Below, in pieces: positions 1 through 11,984 of a stretch of 64,000 bases of DNA. The DNA is taken from positions 21,177,332 through 21,241,331 of the forward strand of contig CM040746.1 in assembly GCA_022829145.1 (NCBI GenBank), given 5' to 3'. The translations under genes were made by a program, and so were the position numbers. The notes below the pieces were generated by a model. The model ran no database searches and was not told where the DNA came from. It worked only from the letters and a program-made list of their open reading frames with translations. Each line of letters begins with the position of its first letter. The stretch's first letter is position 1. Origin of the DNA: Albula goreensis (lineage: Eukaryota; Chordata; Actinopteri; Albuliformes; Albulidae).

Positions 1-408
1 CGGATAATTTCATTTTGCCCAGACAGTGTCTTTGTTATTTTAGCCTTCACATGGCAGATAATGATAACCCTTGCATAAACCAACTTATATTCAAACTAGC
101 ATGCTCAGTCAGGTCCTCTGAATACATACACATACACAAATACTGCTACATTAAGATTATTTTCTTTGTTATGGCTGTCTGAGAGGGTAGTTTGGCTTTC
201 AGCTGGGAATGGAATTAAGATTCTGAATCTTCACAGAACATTACAACAGTGTAGGAGTGTGCAGTGAAGCTCCTTCTAGCCTGTGAATGTACATGCACAG
301 GCTGTCATAAAATCCCCATCAGGCAACCATATACATGTGTGTCTGCTTCACTGATTGTGTGTTTATTTGTAGCCTGTGTTTGTGTGTGAATGTGTGCATG
401 TGTGCATG

Positions 409-411
<3 letters not shown>

Positions 412-468
<57 letters not shown>

Positions 469-480
469 TGTGTGTGTGTG
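412..480 (+). repeat. (GT)n microsatellite
   Basis: An uninterrupted GT run at 412-465 is followed by a short T interruption and a second GT run to 480. It gives UG repeats in the sense nrxn2 transcript and is likely length-polymorphic. Confidence 0.97.
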
Positions 481-1622
481 TAAGCATGTGTGCCTATCAC
501 CGTTTGGAGCACCAGCTTAGTGGTTGAGCCAAACTAGGCTACAGGATAGCTGGCAACATCTTCCATACCAACCTCTTCATCTGCACCTATCACACCTCAT
601 TATTCCAGCACCTGTACCTGACATACCTGAACTTTACAGGTTGTATACCTTAGCATCTCACCTATCCATACCATATTCTTACCTAGGCATGACCAGTTTC
701 ACTGACATATCCCATACAGAAAAGATATACGTGATATTTTTAGGTGTCTTATAATGATCATATTCAAATCAAGTATCATAACAGCCTGCCAACAAGAATA
801 TTGTAGTTATTGTCAGATGTCTATGTGTAAGTTATATGGAAGAACTATAAAAATGATGTGGTAAATATATGTTGCTTTCATTTTAACATCCATAAATTTG
901 TCCACTTTCCCAGCGAGATCTCACATGACTCCTACATGATGCATACATGTACTATATAAATCATGCAGTCATACTTAGATATTAATACTAGCCTTCCTTA
1001 AGCCTTTGACAGTTACTTTATCCTTGTTAAAGTAAACTAATACATTTATTTGTACATATTCCAATATAACAATAGTTAATAACTCTTGCAGTATTAAGAG
1101 AAACATGCAAGGTAGTGTAAGGTCTCAGTACACTGCAGCTGTAAAGTAAAATTGTGGTTTTGTGCAAGGTTATCAGAGTTCATTGGTGATAGTTTTTCTT
1201 CTAAAACAAGTCCTGTTGAGTCATCCTCTCATTTGATGAAAGGAATTTTTCTCACCTATTCTATCTCCCTCTTTCTCTCCATTTTTAGCCTTTGGCAACT
1301 CCCACTTCCCAAAATTCCCGCCATCCTTACTTGAAAGAAGACATTTTCTGTGTTTCTTGGGCCTGCTCTGTTTTGCAGTATGAAAGGGTTTATCACACCA
1401 CACCTGCCGGAAGGTGCAGTGCAGAAATCGCAGAGGCCTCCATTGCTATCTGGTTATGAAAGGTTTAGAGCTAGGGAAGCACCTCTTGCACAGTAATGCG
1501 CTTAATTCCCACCGCACAGCAAGTGGTCTTGTTTTCCGTCTCAGCAATTCTTGTTCACTTTTGAGGTTTTGCACCCTCAGTAGCGCCACAGATGGAGTTG
1601 CATCTCTCTTCTGCTGGGTCTG

Positions 1623-1679
1623 TGTCAGGGGCCTGAGAACAGGGAGCCAGCTGTGCCTGCAGGCCACAGGCCCCTGACA
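1623..1679. repeat. Perfect 13-bp inverted repeat (hairpin)
   Basis: TGTCAGGGGCCTG (1623-1635) is the exact reverse complement of CAGGCCCCTGACA (1667-1679), leaving a 31-nt loop. The loop itself holds the palindrome GCCTGCAGGC. In nrxn2 pre-mRNA this could form a GC-rich hairpin. Nothing shows that it is functional. Confidence 0.8.
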
Positions 1680-4600
1680 GGTTTCAAACAGTCCAATCAC
1701 TGTGAGAATCCATCAGGGTTTCCAGTGCCTGCCAGGGGTGTGTCTTGGTAAGAGCTTTCAGAGAAAGGCTTGAAAGTTTGCATGGAAAGCCGCTGCTATT
1801 CCACCGCTGGAGGAAATACAGAAATGCGCTTTCCACTTATTTTTACACACTGCCACTGAGAGGATCCTTAAAATGTTGACAGTAAAGGGAAGTGTTTGCC
1901 CCCACATACCCTGAACTTTTCATCTTAAAGCTTACTGTTAAAAACAATCACTTTTAAGGCATTTCAGTCTGTGACCTTTTTAAAGATTTGTCATGTACAC
2001 CAAAGACTGTGATGTATTTTTAATACTTAACTTTGGAGTTTGATGTAGTCTACTGCAGTACAAAAGCAAACTCTTTCATTTCTGACTGGAGTAATTTGTG
2101 TCCCTTGAAGATTGAATGGTGTTCTGAACTGGTGACTCAGGGCAGGAGCATAAGAATCATTGTGATTGAACCATATCATTGTCCAAGGCACTCATCTTTG
2201 TATTGGTCCCCTGCCTCATTTCTCACAGACAATGAGCCTTACTGGCCCAGTCAATGACTGTCTCTACAAGCTGCTGCCTCACTCCATTTTGGCAGGTCTG
2301 CTAAGAGACCACTTCCAGAGCATCACAAAACCAGATCGATGAAATACAACTTCAAATACCACTGTCAATGTGTTAAAAAAGAGTGTTTAGTGTTTTTAGT
2401 GAAAAACTACTTAGCTGGGTGTGTTTAACATGGAAAATTCTTAGGCTAAAGAGCTTAGGACTTGCAGTTTCATTGTGCATATTCATGTTTCTGAGCAGTC
2501 AGAGAGAAGCGTTGCACACAGCACTGGAGCCTCTTATTACCAACGACAAAGACAAGGAAGTACAGAGGACAGACAGAATGCAGACCTGGATATCTACAAT
2601 AAAGAAAATAACTCTGAGTTGCATCATGAATCAATGTCCGGCACTTTATTGCTCTATGAGCATGTATGTTATGGGTAACAAATGATACAGCAGTTGATGC
2701 CTCAGTGTATTTTGTAATGTAAATTCTTCCTTGTTGTGCAGAATCAGACTTACCATTAATGATAATGCAGAGAGAAGCAGTAACAGCATCACTTTAAGAC
2801 TGCTATTATTGAAGCAATGCACCATAGTGTTTTTGAAGTTTTTTTCCTTTGCTGTTACTGTAATTGAATGTAGCATCAATTTAATACCGCTTTCTTCCCC
2901 TCTCTTTCTCAAACATCATCTTAGCACCTCTTTGATTTTTGTTTGTTAGTTTAGTAATTTTGCACATGGGGGATTAACTGAATTCATTTATGTTTGTGGT
3001 GGCACATGATTGCTAAATCAAGAGTGCTTTGAAGACTCCATCCAATACCTTGAACAGGAGACAGTTGTTGCAAATTGGGGGGGTGGTTACTGGGAAAGAG
3101 GGAGTTGGATAGTGTGGTGTTAAAGGGGCGGTGACTTTAATGATAACAAAGAGGTCATCTTGGCCTTGTTTTAGAGCTAAAAATTCCTTGTAAATGGGTA
3201 GACAGACACATGCGCCATGTGAGCACAAGCATTACTCCCTGTAACATTCATTTGCAAACATTCTCTGTAGCTTAATGTAACATTCACCTCCTCTATTCTT
3301 AGGGTTGCTTATTGTGACTGTAATCAATACTAAGAGCCCTCAAGTGCTGTCTTAGTACTGGGACAAAGTGCAGTCACTGCAGAAGGTCTCTTAATGGTTA
3401 GTGGTTAATGGGACTATTCATCAACATTCATTGGGTGATTTACATGCCTCAGCACTGAGCTAGTGTCAATAATTTGGAATAAGCAGGATTCCACATCATT
3501 CAAGAGAACAACTCTATTCATTCAGAAGGTAAGAAAGGAATCGCTTCGGCTTACAAATAGTCTGGGACATTGGCAGTGGGAACATTTCTTGGCTTTGATG
3601 GACCATGTAGTTAATGATTCATTTCCTTGTAGTTAATGATACATTTAGTATTGTCATATGAGGCCTGAATGGACAGAGAGTGGAGAGAGGGAGAGAGAAA
3701 AAATGATCATTCTCATGGGACAGTCCCAGAGTCTGGGGAAATGGGATAAATAAGGGGAGGAATGATGCTGTGATGGGACAGACTGAAGGGGAAAACCAGA
3801 GGAATGACAGCAAGTGAGAAAGATATTAGAGACATTGAAAATGAGAAAGAGCATGGTGTTAATATGAGATCCTTTTGAATGCCTTTGATTTTTGAGACCC
3901 TGCTCTCTGTACTTTGAAAGGTTTGCCAGTTCTGTCACACAGATAGAGAGAAAATGAAGTGTCGGAACAGAGCCAGGTCTCACAATAATGTGTGTCAGTT
4001 GTCCCCTTTAGGGCTGGGAATAAAATTATTGGCAGAGCAGCCCTCTTCTTCAATAAAAATGTCACCTTTGTCACCCTTTCCAATTGATTCATAACTCATA
4101 AATTAGGAAAGACAGTTCTAAATCATCACAAGTGCAACTGTGCTCAGTTCTAATTTACCCCCAAATACTTTATGCTTGTTTAATATTAATAGAGGCTAAG
4201 TTTGGGAAGCCTGTTTAGGTACCTGATAATCCTTTTCCCCAGATAAACTTGCTGAGCCACTTGAAATGCACCCCAAGGTGGTAGACGATGGTTATACCCA
4301 TTACCCATAACATTAGTATGTGTATCCATTTGCTCTGACTCCTGTTTACACACATGTATACACAGCCATGATGTGATGATCATCAACATGAGCATAAGAA
4401 AGCTTCTTTGAGGAGAGATCTCTGTTTTCTCTGTCCTCACTCTATTTTTCTACCCTCCCTCCTTTTCTTTCCCCTGTTTTCTCTCACATTAACATATTTT
4501 TCTACCTCTGTCCCCATGCCAATCCCTCTTCTCCTCCTTTCCTCTTATACTACCATATTCATTTGATTCAGTCCCTCTGAATATAATTTGGCATTTGAGG

Positions 4601-7124
4601 ATGATAAAAGAATGAGATCAGCATATTTATTTACTGTATGTTGAGCTGCAAGACCTATTCAATCAGCAGAAGCAGCAGTAGATTATTACAGAAACTGTGA
4701 CATTTACATTGTCAACATGCATTTAATTTCCCAGAGCATTGGGATTAGTATCTTATTTGCTATGTTGCTATTTTGACATAAATAGGCAGAGGCTTTTCTC
4801 TAATCAGTAATCAGATTTCGTAATTCGAAACCCCCCTTCTGCAAGTCTTACTTAATCTAACCCCCCTTTCCTCCCCATGACATATGTACACAGAGAAAAG
4901 AAGGATGTGTGTCGATAACTTGTCTGCAACTAGCTCCTGCAGAGGGAAAATGAGCATGCTGAGAGCAGCATGTGCAATTCACAATTCAGGACCTTGGACA
5001 GAGAACGTGATTCAGGACCTTGGAGAGCATCACGCATATCAGTTGCACAGTACATCTCACAGTACTCTCAATAGTCAAAAAAAAATTGTATTAATGTGTC
5101 ACATATGCTGCAGTGTGCACTGAATTGCAAAAAAAGGTTTATAAATATATAAGATGGACCTCTCTAATCCCCATATTTCAACCTTCCCACAGGTGAAAAT
5201 CTATGTGTGGACTGAAAGCATGAGGAAAAAAAGTGAATGTCATGTAGCAGCTCAGAGGATGGGATGGAGCAATGCAGGGAGTCAGGGAGAGAGAAATACT
5301 AATGAGAGATTATAGAGAGGGGGAAACAAGATAAACACATATTCCCAGAGATGTGTTCCTGAAGCAGCCTGCATGATTTGGCTGTGCTTAGTTCCACAGC
5401 AAGCACACCTTTGTCTCAGTCAAGGGGGGCACTGGGGGAACTTCCAGGAGGGGGAGTTAAATCCAGTTTCTGCTCCTCTGAGCAACTTAAGCCTGCAGAC
5501 AAATGAGAGGAAGGAACAGGGAAGGGGAGGGGAGGCCGGGGATGGGAAAGGAAAGCCTTTTCACCTCTCCCCAGTGCTGGCAGACGCATCACTTCTCCAC
5601 CCACACCAGGATTCCATACCTTCACTGGCTGCTCACTCAGTTAGTGTTTGACTCTGTAACCCCTTCAAAGCAGTTATGCTAAATAGGGTAGTGGGAAAAA
5701 ACAGTCACGATTTTCAGTCCTTGTATTTCTATAGCTTTTGCAAGGAATGGAACCCAAGTGGAAAGCAATCTTCTTTTTATGGTAATATGTTTAAGAGGTA
5801 TAACTGTGTATTGTGGATTTGGAGTTAAAGCAAGTTTGAGGATGAGAGGTGTGTCAGTGTGTCTGGTGTAAATCCTGTTAGGCATGTTGTTCCTTTGCAC
5901 TGCTCTGGCTGGTTCTTAGTGTTATGATATTGCAGTTCAGGGTAAACATTCCCTTTTGAGAAACCCAGTTTTTCACTTGACTGGTGCAGTTAAGGCATAT
6001 GTCCTGCATATAACATAAGAGGAATACATTTAGATGTAACGGTTGTGATGCATTAGCTTAGTTTTGCTCTGACTGGACTACACTGTAATTAATTATGGTG
6101 TCTACTAAATGAATAAATAGGAATGGTATGGATTGCATGAAGGAGTCACTTTATCTGAAGTTGGAAGATGGCCTGTCTCGCTACAGGAAGCGCTGGGGCA
6201 TGTCCAGCTCTGTCTTTGCCCAAGTAAAACAAAGAAAGGCATAAGGTGACTTTGACGCTCCAATGAGCACAAAGCAGTTGTTGAGTACCCAGGTTTCTGT
6301 CATTAAAGGCACATTAGAGCTCAGTGCATCCCTGGGAGAGTTGAAGTTTTAGATGGAATTGACTGGCCAAGGACAGAATCAGACCCAAGTCAGTACTTCA
6401 CCAAATGGAACCCAAGGGCATAGCAGTCATTACACCCATCTGAAGGAGAATCACAGCTAAAATGGGAAAAGTCCAATTTATCAGTGTTATCTTTCATGCG
6501 CTCAAAAAGGTTTCCTTATTGGGTGGGTTGCTGTATACCGCCAAAGATCATTTTATTGAGGTTGTACAGAAAGGACAGTTTTGTGAAAGCAGGGAGGGAT
6601 ATAGGAATGGAAATGCCTCTGGCACAGATCACACAGCACGGGCGCTTGGCTTCATCGCTCACTTCATGGGTTTTTCATCAATTATCTGATCCCAGCAAAT
6701 ATATCCATAGCAGAGCACTTTGTAGATATTTTTGTCCTCAGTGACACTGTAGATTGTGACGTAGAGGTGGTGATGGTGATGGCCGTGGTGATGGAACCCT
6801 TGCAGTTTCACTTGGTACAGGTGTGTGTGCCACTGAATCCTCCCAGCATGCACTGCTTTGCCTTGTTTATTAAAGGCCTAATTTTCCTTCTCTCCCAATT
6901 AGGCCAAACACCTGTTGGGTCCAGGGGGAAATATAGCGCAGCGTTAAGCCCAAAATCTCCACTTTCCCCCGTGCTTGCAGAAATGAGGGAATAATTATTT
7001 GAGGTGGTAATGGAAGGCATCACCCGCTTCGTGCAGGGACGACTTTTAATCTCCTGATTGTAATCTAATTAAGGCGTTTACTCCACAGTACATTGCCTTC
7101 TGCTATTTTATTCATTATATTATT

Positions 7125-7205
7125 TATTTGGTTGGCAGATGTCCTTATCCAGGGCAACTTGCAGCACTCACATTTTACACATTATCCCTGTAAACAGCTG
7201 GATAT
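7125..7205 (-). repeat. Dispersed teleost repeat fragment
   Basis: The text around TTGGCAGATGTCCTTATCC and GGGCAACTTGCAG resembles a motif scattered widely through teleost genomes (a 'TTTGGCAGAYGCTTTTATCC' type core). A possible related scrap, GTCTACTAAATGAATAAAT, sits near 6100 in the opposite orientation, and GTGGATAAGGGTACCTACC sits near 26841. The family is recalled, not searched. Confidence 0.45.
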
Positions 7206-7848
7206 TTACTTGGCAGATGATGTTGAGAACTTTCCTCAAGGTTGCAGTATCTACTCTGCCACCCCATTTTGACCCTCCCCCAAAGCCCCATCACCTTCCA
7301 AGGGAGCATTGTATCAATAGGAATAGGAGAGATGTTCTTTGGTCATGACTACATCACCTGCTGTACACAGTCATGGGCCATTTGAAAAAAGCAATTATCA
7401 AGGTATATTTCACACAAATGAATAAAGGTGATGAAATGGCAGTTGAGCTCAACAAAGTATAAATGAGCAGGAAAATGAACAAGAAAATGAAAAAAGTGCT
7501 GGATTGAACCAAAGTGAACAATAGAATCAAAGGGCACTGGCCATTCATTCTGTTGATCCAAATGTTTTGACTGTCTCTGGATAAGAAAGCCAACAGCAGA
7601 GAGTGAGTCACTGGGGACAGTGGGGCAGTCCTTGGGATTTACAAGAGTGCTGTAATGTTAGAGAAAAGGGTTTGTGTCAGGGAGAGACAGGTGGCAGAGG
7701 CTTTGTGCTGTGTCCTTCTACTGCCCAGCATTCACATCTGCTCCTATTGGAAATCCAGTGCCTCTTTCCTCCAGGAGCTGTGCAGAAGCAGAGCTCCGGG
7801 CCTTAGTTAGATTTTTTTTCCTGAAGAGCAGACACACTCCCTCCTGCC

Positions 7849-8026
7849 AATCTATTTTGCTGCTGGATATTTGGCAGTGCCAGTGAATGGGTCACGGCTG
7901 CAGCTCTGTAATTGTTGCACCTGCATTGCAAGGTCCAGTTTCCTGAATTGTTACCAGGAACAATGCCATGTGATCCAAAGTGCTTCACTGAACATCATCC
8001 ATAATTTGAAGAGAGATAAACTGATT
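7849..8026 (+). repeat. Duplicated intronic element, copy 1
   Basis: These 178 bp align without gaps to 22731-22908, with about 8 mismatches (roughly 95% identity). The differences cluster near positions 7913-7918 and 7979-8000, while two internal blocks of over 50 bp are identical. It holds inverted repeats that could fold in RNA: TGGCAGTGCCA, and the pair ATTGTT/AACAAT, which overlaps the alternative pair TTCCTG/CAGGAA. Copy 1 lies 1.3 kb upstream of the SS4 exon. Copy 2 lies 121 bp upstream of the next constitutive exon. Minus-strand reading frames through both copies look alike only because the DNA is duplicated. Confidence 0.93.
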
Positions 8027-8276
8027 CATTTTCCCGTTTCTTTCTTTCACTCTCTCCTCACACCTTCGTTCCACCTTCATTTGTATACTCTCTTAGTTTT
8101 CTTCTCCCCTTCTTTCTCTACCTTCTCTCCTTTTCACAATATAATCCCTTTCTCTGTTTCTTTTCCTCCAGCACTCTCGCCCTTTTCTTCATCTCTGTCC
8201 TTTTCCCTTCATTTTTTCTCTGACCCCTCCCCTTCTACTCTTGTTGTCCGTCCCTCTGTGCTCTCGTGTTTCAGGT
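8027..8276 (+). promoter_or_regulatory. Pyrimidine tract ending in CAG|GT: orphan 3' splice-site-like module
   Basis: About 245 nt of C/T-rich sequence directly follow element copy 1 and end in GTGTTTCAG|GTCAGC, with AG at 8273-8274 and GT at 8275-8276. This mirrors copy 2, where the same order (element, pyrimidine tract, YAG|GTC) leads into a real exon at 23030. No neurexin-like coding sequence follows here. It could be a relic of a duplicated intron-exon border, a decoy acceptor, or a recursive splice site. The site is seen; the role is inferred. Confidence 0.45.
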
Positions 8277-9089
8277 CAGCCTGGGCATCTGTGTGGTTAG
8301 GTGTACTCATACACACAGCTCCCTCCCTTTTGAACCCAGATCAGGCACATTGGATTCACATGGCTCTACATACACGTGCACTGAGCTCTCAAGGGAAACT
8401 GGCATGTTACTGCTCAGACCTGGTTATATATAGCTCTAGGGTGGGAGAGAAAGCATAGTGTTTGTAGCACTAGGGTTGGAAATTACTGAATTTCACTACC
8501 CAGTGAGAGCAAACTGTGTACATCTGTGTAGTTGGAGCATCCTAGGTCATGTTTCAATCTCCACACTACACAATAGCTGAGCTCCACCTGAGGTTTAAAA
8601 CTATAACCATCTGTTAACAAACAGTTTTTTTTAACTAGTATGCAGCTGTGATTTTGAGAAGCATGTTCATATACCTCACATCTATATGTTGTTGAAATTC
8701 TCCAGCAGGTTTGGTTGATTGTCTGTCAAGCTAGTTGGTGTGATGTGTAAAAAAAGACACTTGTTAGTTTAAATTGCAAACTCTTCAAATTGTGAATTTA
8801 AAAATGTTCTATGAGCAGAGGCCCTAAACAAGAAAATGTCTTCCTGATTTTCAAATTATGCTTGTTTATTCATAAATACATAATGTTTTGATCATATGTT
8901 GCTTTTTAAAATGAATGTATAACTGTTTTGCTCTGATTCTACTGTTATCTTTGTTAAATATTTTTTTTATTGTGCATTAGCTGATTTGATTACAGTTTTC
9001 ATTTGATATGCATGTTGAAGATTATTGTTATTGTATACATGTGTTACCGTCATTATTTTTCTCCTCTCCTCTGAACTCAGGTGTTTTTA

Positions 9090-9351
9090 TCATTAAACTA
9101 ATGTAAATATGTCATTTCTAAATTATTAATAAATATGTTTAACTGAACATCTCATAAAAAGCAACTTAAACCTTTGGTAACTAGAATACTGTTAACTTGC
9201 TAACCATTAAAACTAATCCAAAAAAGGAATATTTATCAACCTAAAAGTACCTAACCTGATAAACTGAACTTTTGCCCTTTCTCTAACCTTTTCTAACCTT
9301 TTAACTTTCAGATTTTAACCTCTTGAATCTGTCTTTCCAAATTCTTTAAAG
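9090..9351 (+). promoter_or_regulatory. SS4 exon acceptor region with branch-point and STAR/QKI-like motifs
   Basis: The 260 nt before the SS4 exon are dense in TTAA, CTAAC and ACTAAT motifs. These match UWAA sites for SAM68/SLM proteins, QKI-like ACUAAY sites, and branch-point consensus. The acceptor actually used (ATTCTTTAAAG|GG, AG at 9350-9351) has a poor pyrimidine tract. A better-looking acceptor, CTTTTAACTTTCAG, ends at 9311; using it would add 40 nt and break the frame. A weak acceptor suits an exon that is skipped under regulation. Confidence 0.6.
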
Positions 9352-9441
9352 GGAACATTGATATCGAACGCCTGGCTATTGCTAGACAAAGAATCCCATA
9401 CAGACTTGGTCGGGTAGTTGACGAATGGCTACTCGACAAAG
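9352..9441 (+). CDS. nrxn2: Neurexin-2 exon: 30-residue splice site 4 (SS4/AS4) insert in LNS6
   Basis: This is the 90-nt alternative exon of neurexin splice site 4. It encodes an insert whose core reads [18 protein letters not shown] and ends in DEWLLDK, nearly identical to vertebrate neurexins. It enters in phase 1 after AG at 9350-9351 and leaves in phase 1 at GTAATA (9442). It can therefore be skipped without shifting frame, and it joins in frame to the exon at 23030. Neurexins are presynaptic single-pass adhesion molecules, and LNS6 binds neuroligins, LRRTMs, cerebellins and dystroglycan. In known neurexins, inclusion lowers LRRTM and some neuroligin binding and allows cerebellin/GluD binding. 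The motif-rich flanks (9090-9351 and 9442-9492) point to STAR-protein control. The preceding LNS6 exon is not in the window. Confidence 0.96.
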
Positions 9442-9495
9442 GTAATAAAATCAATTAATTAATGACTTAACCCCTTAATTAAGTTAACAAGTCTC
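9442..9495 (+). promoter_or_regulatory. Downstream intronic UWAA cluster: likely STAR-protein (SAM68/SLM) splicing element
   Basis: The first 50 nt of intron after the SS4 donor hold about eight TWAA motifs, most of them TTAA, in stretches such as CAATTAATTAATGACTTAAC and CCTTAATTAAGTTAAC. In mammals, SAM68, SLM1 and SLM2 repress SS4 exon inclusion through U(U/A)AA-rich elements downstream of this exon in Nrxn1-3. Position and composition here fit that element. Binding in this species is inferred. Confidence 0.72.
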
Positions 9496-10526
9496 TGGAA
9501 GAGGTGCAGTGCCCCCACCCCTCCCTTGACAGAGATGAGGAGTAAGCTGAGTGGTCGTGTAATTTGGTCTGCCTGGGCAGCCCTTCTTCAATATTTTATC
9601 CAGTATGAGTCATGGATCATCTTATTTATGCACTTGAGGAAACTGGTTCAACACTGTGATATCACGATCACAGATCAATACAAATGCTACACAATACAAT
9701 GCTAGAGAGACCAACATCAATAGTTTAGAGTGTACATCACATATAGTTAAACAGATTTCTAACTATTTAAATTTGAAGTTAGAAAACAACAAATCCTGTA
9801 GTTTACAAGAACATAACCAAAACACAGATAAGAATAAAAATGCTGGATTGCTCATTTAAAACATACTAAAGAACAGAAATATGCTAGAATTGACTGTGTA
9901 TAGCCTATGTCATTTTAGGAGCTGTCATTGTACAGTAATTATGTCATTTTTAATTCATCAATTATAGTGCTGTACACCTTACAGAGAAAGGAATGTTAAA
10001 TTCCACCAGATCTATCCTCTCATCTGAAAAATCTAATGAAAGCCTACCCAGAAATTTTTAGAGGTGGTCCATTCTTTGGATGGGTGCCCATGGGAAATCC
10101 TATTTTTGGCTGGTAAAAATAGGCAACCAGATTATATAAAACCGGTGCTGCACCTCTTCAGAGTTTTAACACCTCAAATAACCTTAATATAACCCTCAAG
10201 TAAACTGCTAACAACGTAGAGATCAGAACCTGTCTGTAAATAGCTTTCACATTTGATTTGAGTGCTTTCCTGGCTGTGTCTTTTGTTTGTTCTTGTGGAT
10301 CTTAGTAACTATGCTTAATTTTTAAACAAAAATAAAAACTGAAAACAATAAAAAGCAAGTAACCAAACTTTATAAGTAACACAGTAACATCCATAAAATC
10401 TGTAAAAGTTAAAGGGACTTTTGTATGTATTTTGCTTATTCCTATCATTTCAATAGTGTTACTGACCAATCAGTGAAACCTTAAGCTACAACGTGAATAA
10501 GGCATAACCAAAGTCACCTTCTTTAA

Positions 10527-11824
10527 CCCTTTGAGTGCTAAAAGTTCTCAACCTCTTAGATTTTTCTGGTGTCTATGTTTGGGCTGCTGAAGGTGGTTGA
10601 TTCTACAGACATATTACCCTCTTTCAAAACCTCTGACCTTGGCTGTTCCACTTCCTCTTGCGCCATATGGTTTTTTCCTGCCACCAAAGTCAAAGACCAG
10701 AACATGTCAGGAGCATTATTCTATATCTGGGAAAGGAACATGCAGATTTTGTGAAGAGTACTGACCTACACACCCTCTTATGACCGAAATGTCACTACCC
10801 AAACCCTTAAAAAGTGAAAAAGTGATATTTTTACATGGCCTTGTGCAGGAATAATGTGTTGCATGCCATTTATAAGATGTCTTCTAAAAGGAGAGAATAA
10901 AAAGAAAAACTTATAAATCAGCACTGTAAAAATCCTAATAAAGAAGTTCATTTAGCCTTGAGATGGAAGTTTAAGTGCTTTTTCAGAGGTTTGCACGAGA
11001 GCAAGACACATCCTCCCCTCTGTGCAAGTGGATATTACTTTCTTTTTGAACTTTTAAATGGGCCCTCACTTTTAATCCACTGGTTTGTCTTTAACTCACA
11101 TCCTTACATTCCATTATATTCGCCTCTTCCACTGCAGCTTAAAGCTGTAGCAACATGAAATACAGTAGTTAAAACAAAAGTGATTCTTATACTGCATTTA
11201 AACAATTTAACTTCCAATATTCAAGGAGAAATCTGATTGCAAGTTGCTAATTTTAGTGACATCGCCTATTAAATGGGAAATGCTGCTTCACTGGTTTTCT
11301 TGAGGTGAAAGAAGCCATGGTTAAATATAATGTAATCTATGCCAAACTAGCAGTACATTAAAAAAAATGTCCAATGGCATTTAAGAAGTTGTGAACATAT
11401 AGTGTCCCTTTTTGTAAGTGGTAAAGGGGCACAAAGACTTGTTACACAGTTGTTGCAAAGGGTATGTGGCATTTAGTGGAAGGAATCTCATCAAAATAGT
11501 GCCCATAACTAGCTAGTGTCCAGTGAACTGAAATTTCACCCAAATGGCAAGCTCACTGAGTTGGTAGCCCTCATAGTTAGCAATCTCAGAAACAAATGGA
11601 TATTTAATTGGTGTATCTATCAACAGGATATGTCTATTTTTAGACTGTAGTATATTAAAATATAATTTTTGAAACATACAAAAAATACTTAATAGTTTCA
11701 GAACAAGAGGTGCTGGTGTCAGGCTGAATGGTGTGTTAGAGCAGAGGAGGGGGTGCCAATGAAGAGGAGAAAGACACAAGGAGGAGGGAGGAAAGGGAAG
11801 GGGACGTTTTCTCAACTCAAAGGG
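10527..11824. mobile_element. Non-autonomous piggyBac-like element flanked by TTAA
   Basis: CTTTAACCCTTTGAGT (10521-10536) is the exact reverse complement of ACTCAAAGGGTTAAAG (11815-11830). Both ends have TTAA directly outside a CCC start (10523-10526 and 11825-11828). That is the target-site duplication and terminal pattern of the piggyBac superfamily. The 1298-bp interior has no transposase-like reading frame, so the element would have been moved in trans. The two TTAA copies and the 16-bp terminal match are seen. The family assignment is inferred. Confidence 0.72.
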
Positions 11825-11984
11825 TTAAAGTGTGTTTGACATAATGATCTAAAAACAGACAGGATTAAATGGAATTAAGATGAATTTAACCACCTAACAG
11901 CATAACAAACGCTAATCCTAACCAACAAGGCCTGTCAACCCCAAATAATCTCACCCCCTCCCCTCAAAAGAAATGTACGTTCAA

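Larger units (their letters stand above)
1..9351 (+). other. nrxn2: nrxn2 intron upstream of the SS4 exon (partial)
   Basis: No coding exon is recognisable here. In particular I do not find the LNS6 exon that must end in phase 1 just before the SS4 exon, so it lies upstream of the window. The stretch is AT-rich, with a GT microsatellite near 412-480, a hairpin at 1623-1679, a dispersed-repeat fragment near 7125-7205, and the first copy of a duplicated element at 7849-8026. The block at 6880-7080 is less AT-rich and contains homeodomain-like TAATCTAATTAAG; it could be conserved non-coding DNA, but this is inference. Confidence 0.75.

Noticed and set aside
7871-8458. A 195-codon plus-strand open frame
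   Set aside because: It begins in the duplicated intronic element and runs through the pyrimidine tract, giving Ser/Phe/Leu/Pro low-complexity sequence. No splice-supported gene or homology.
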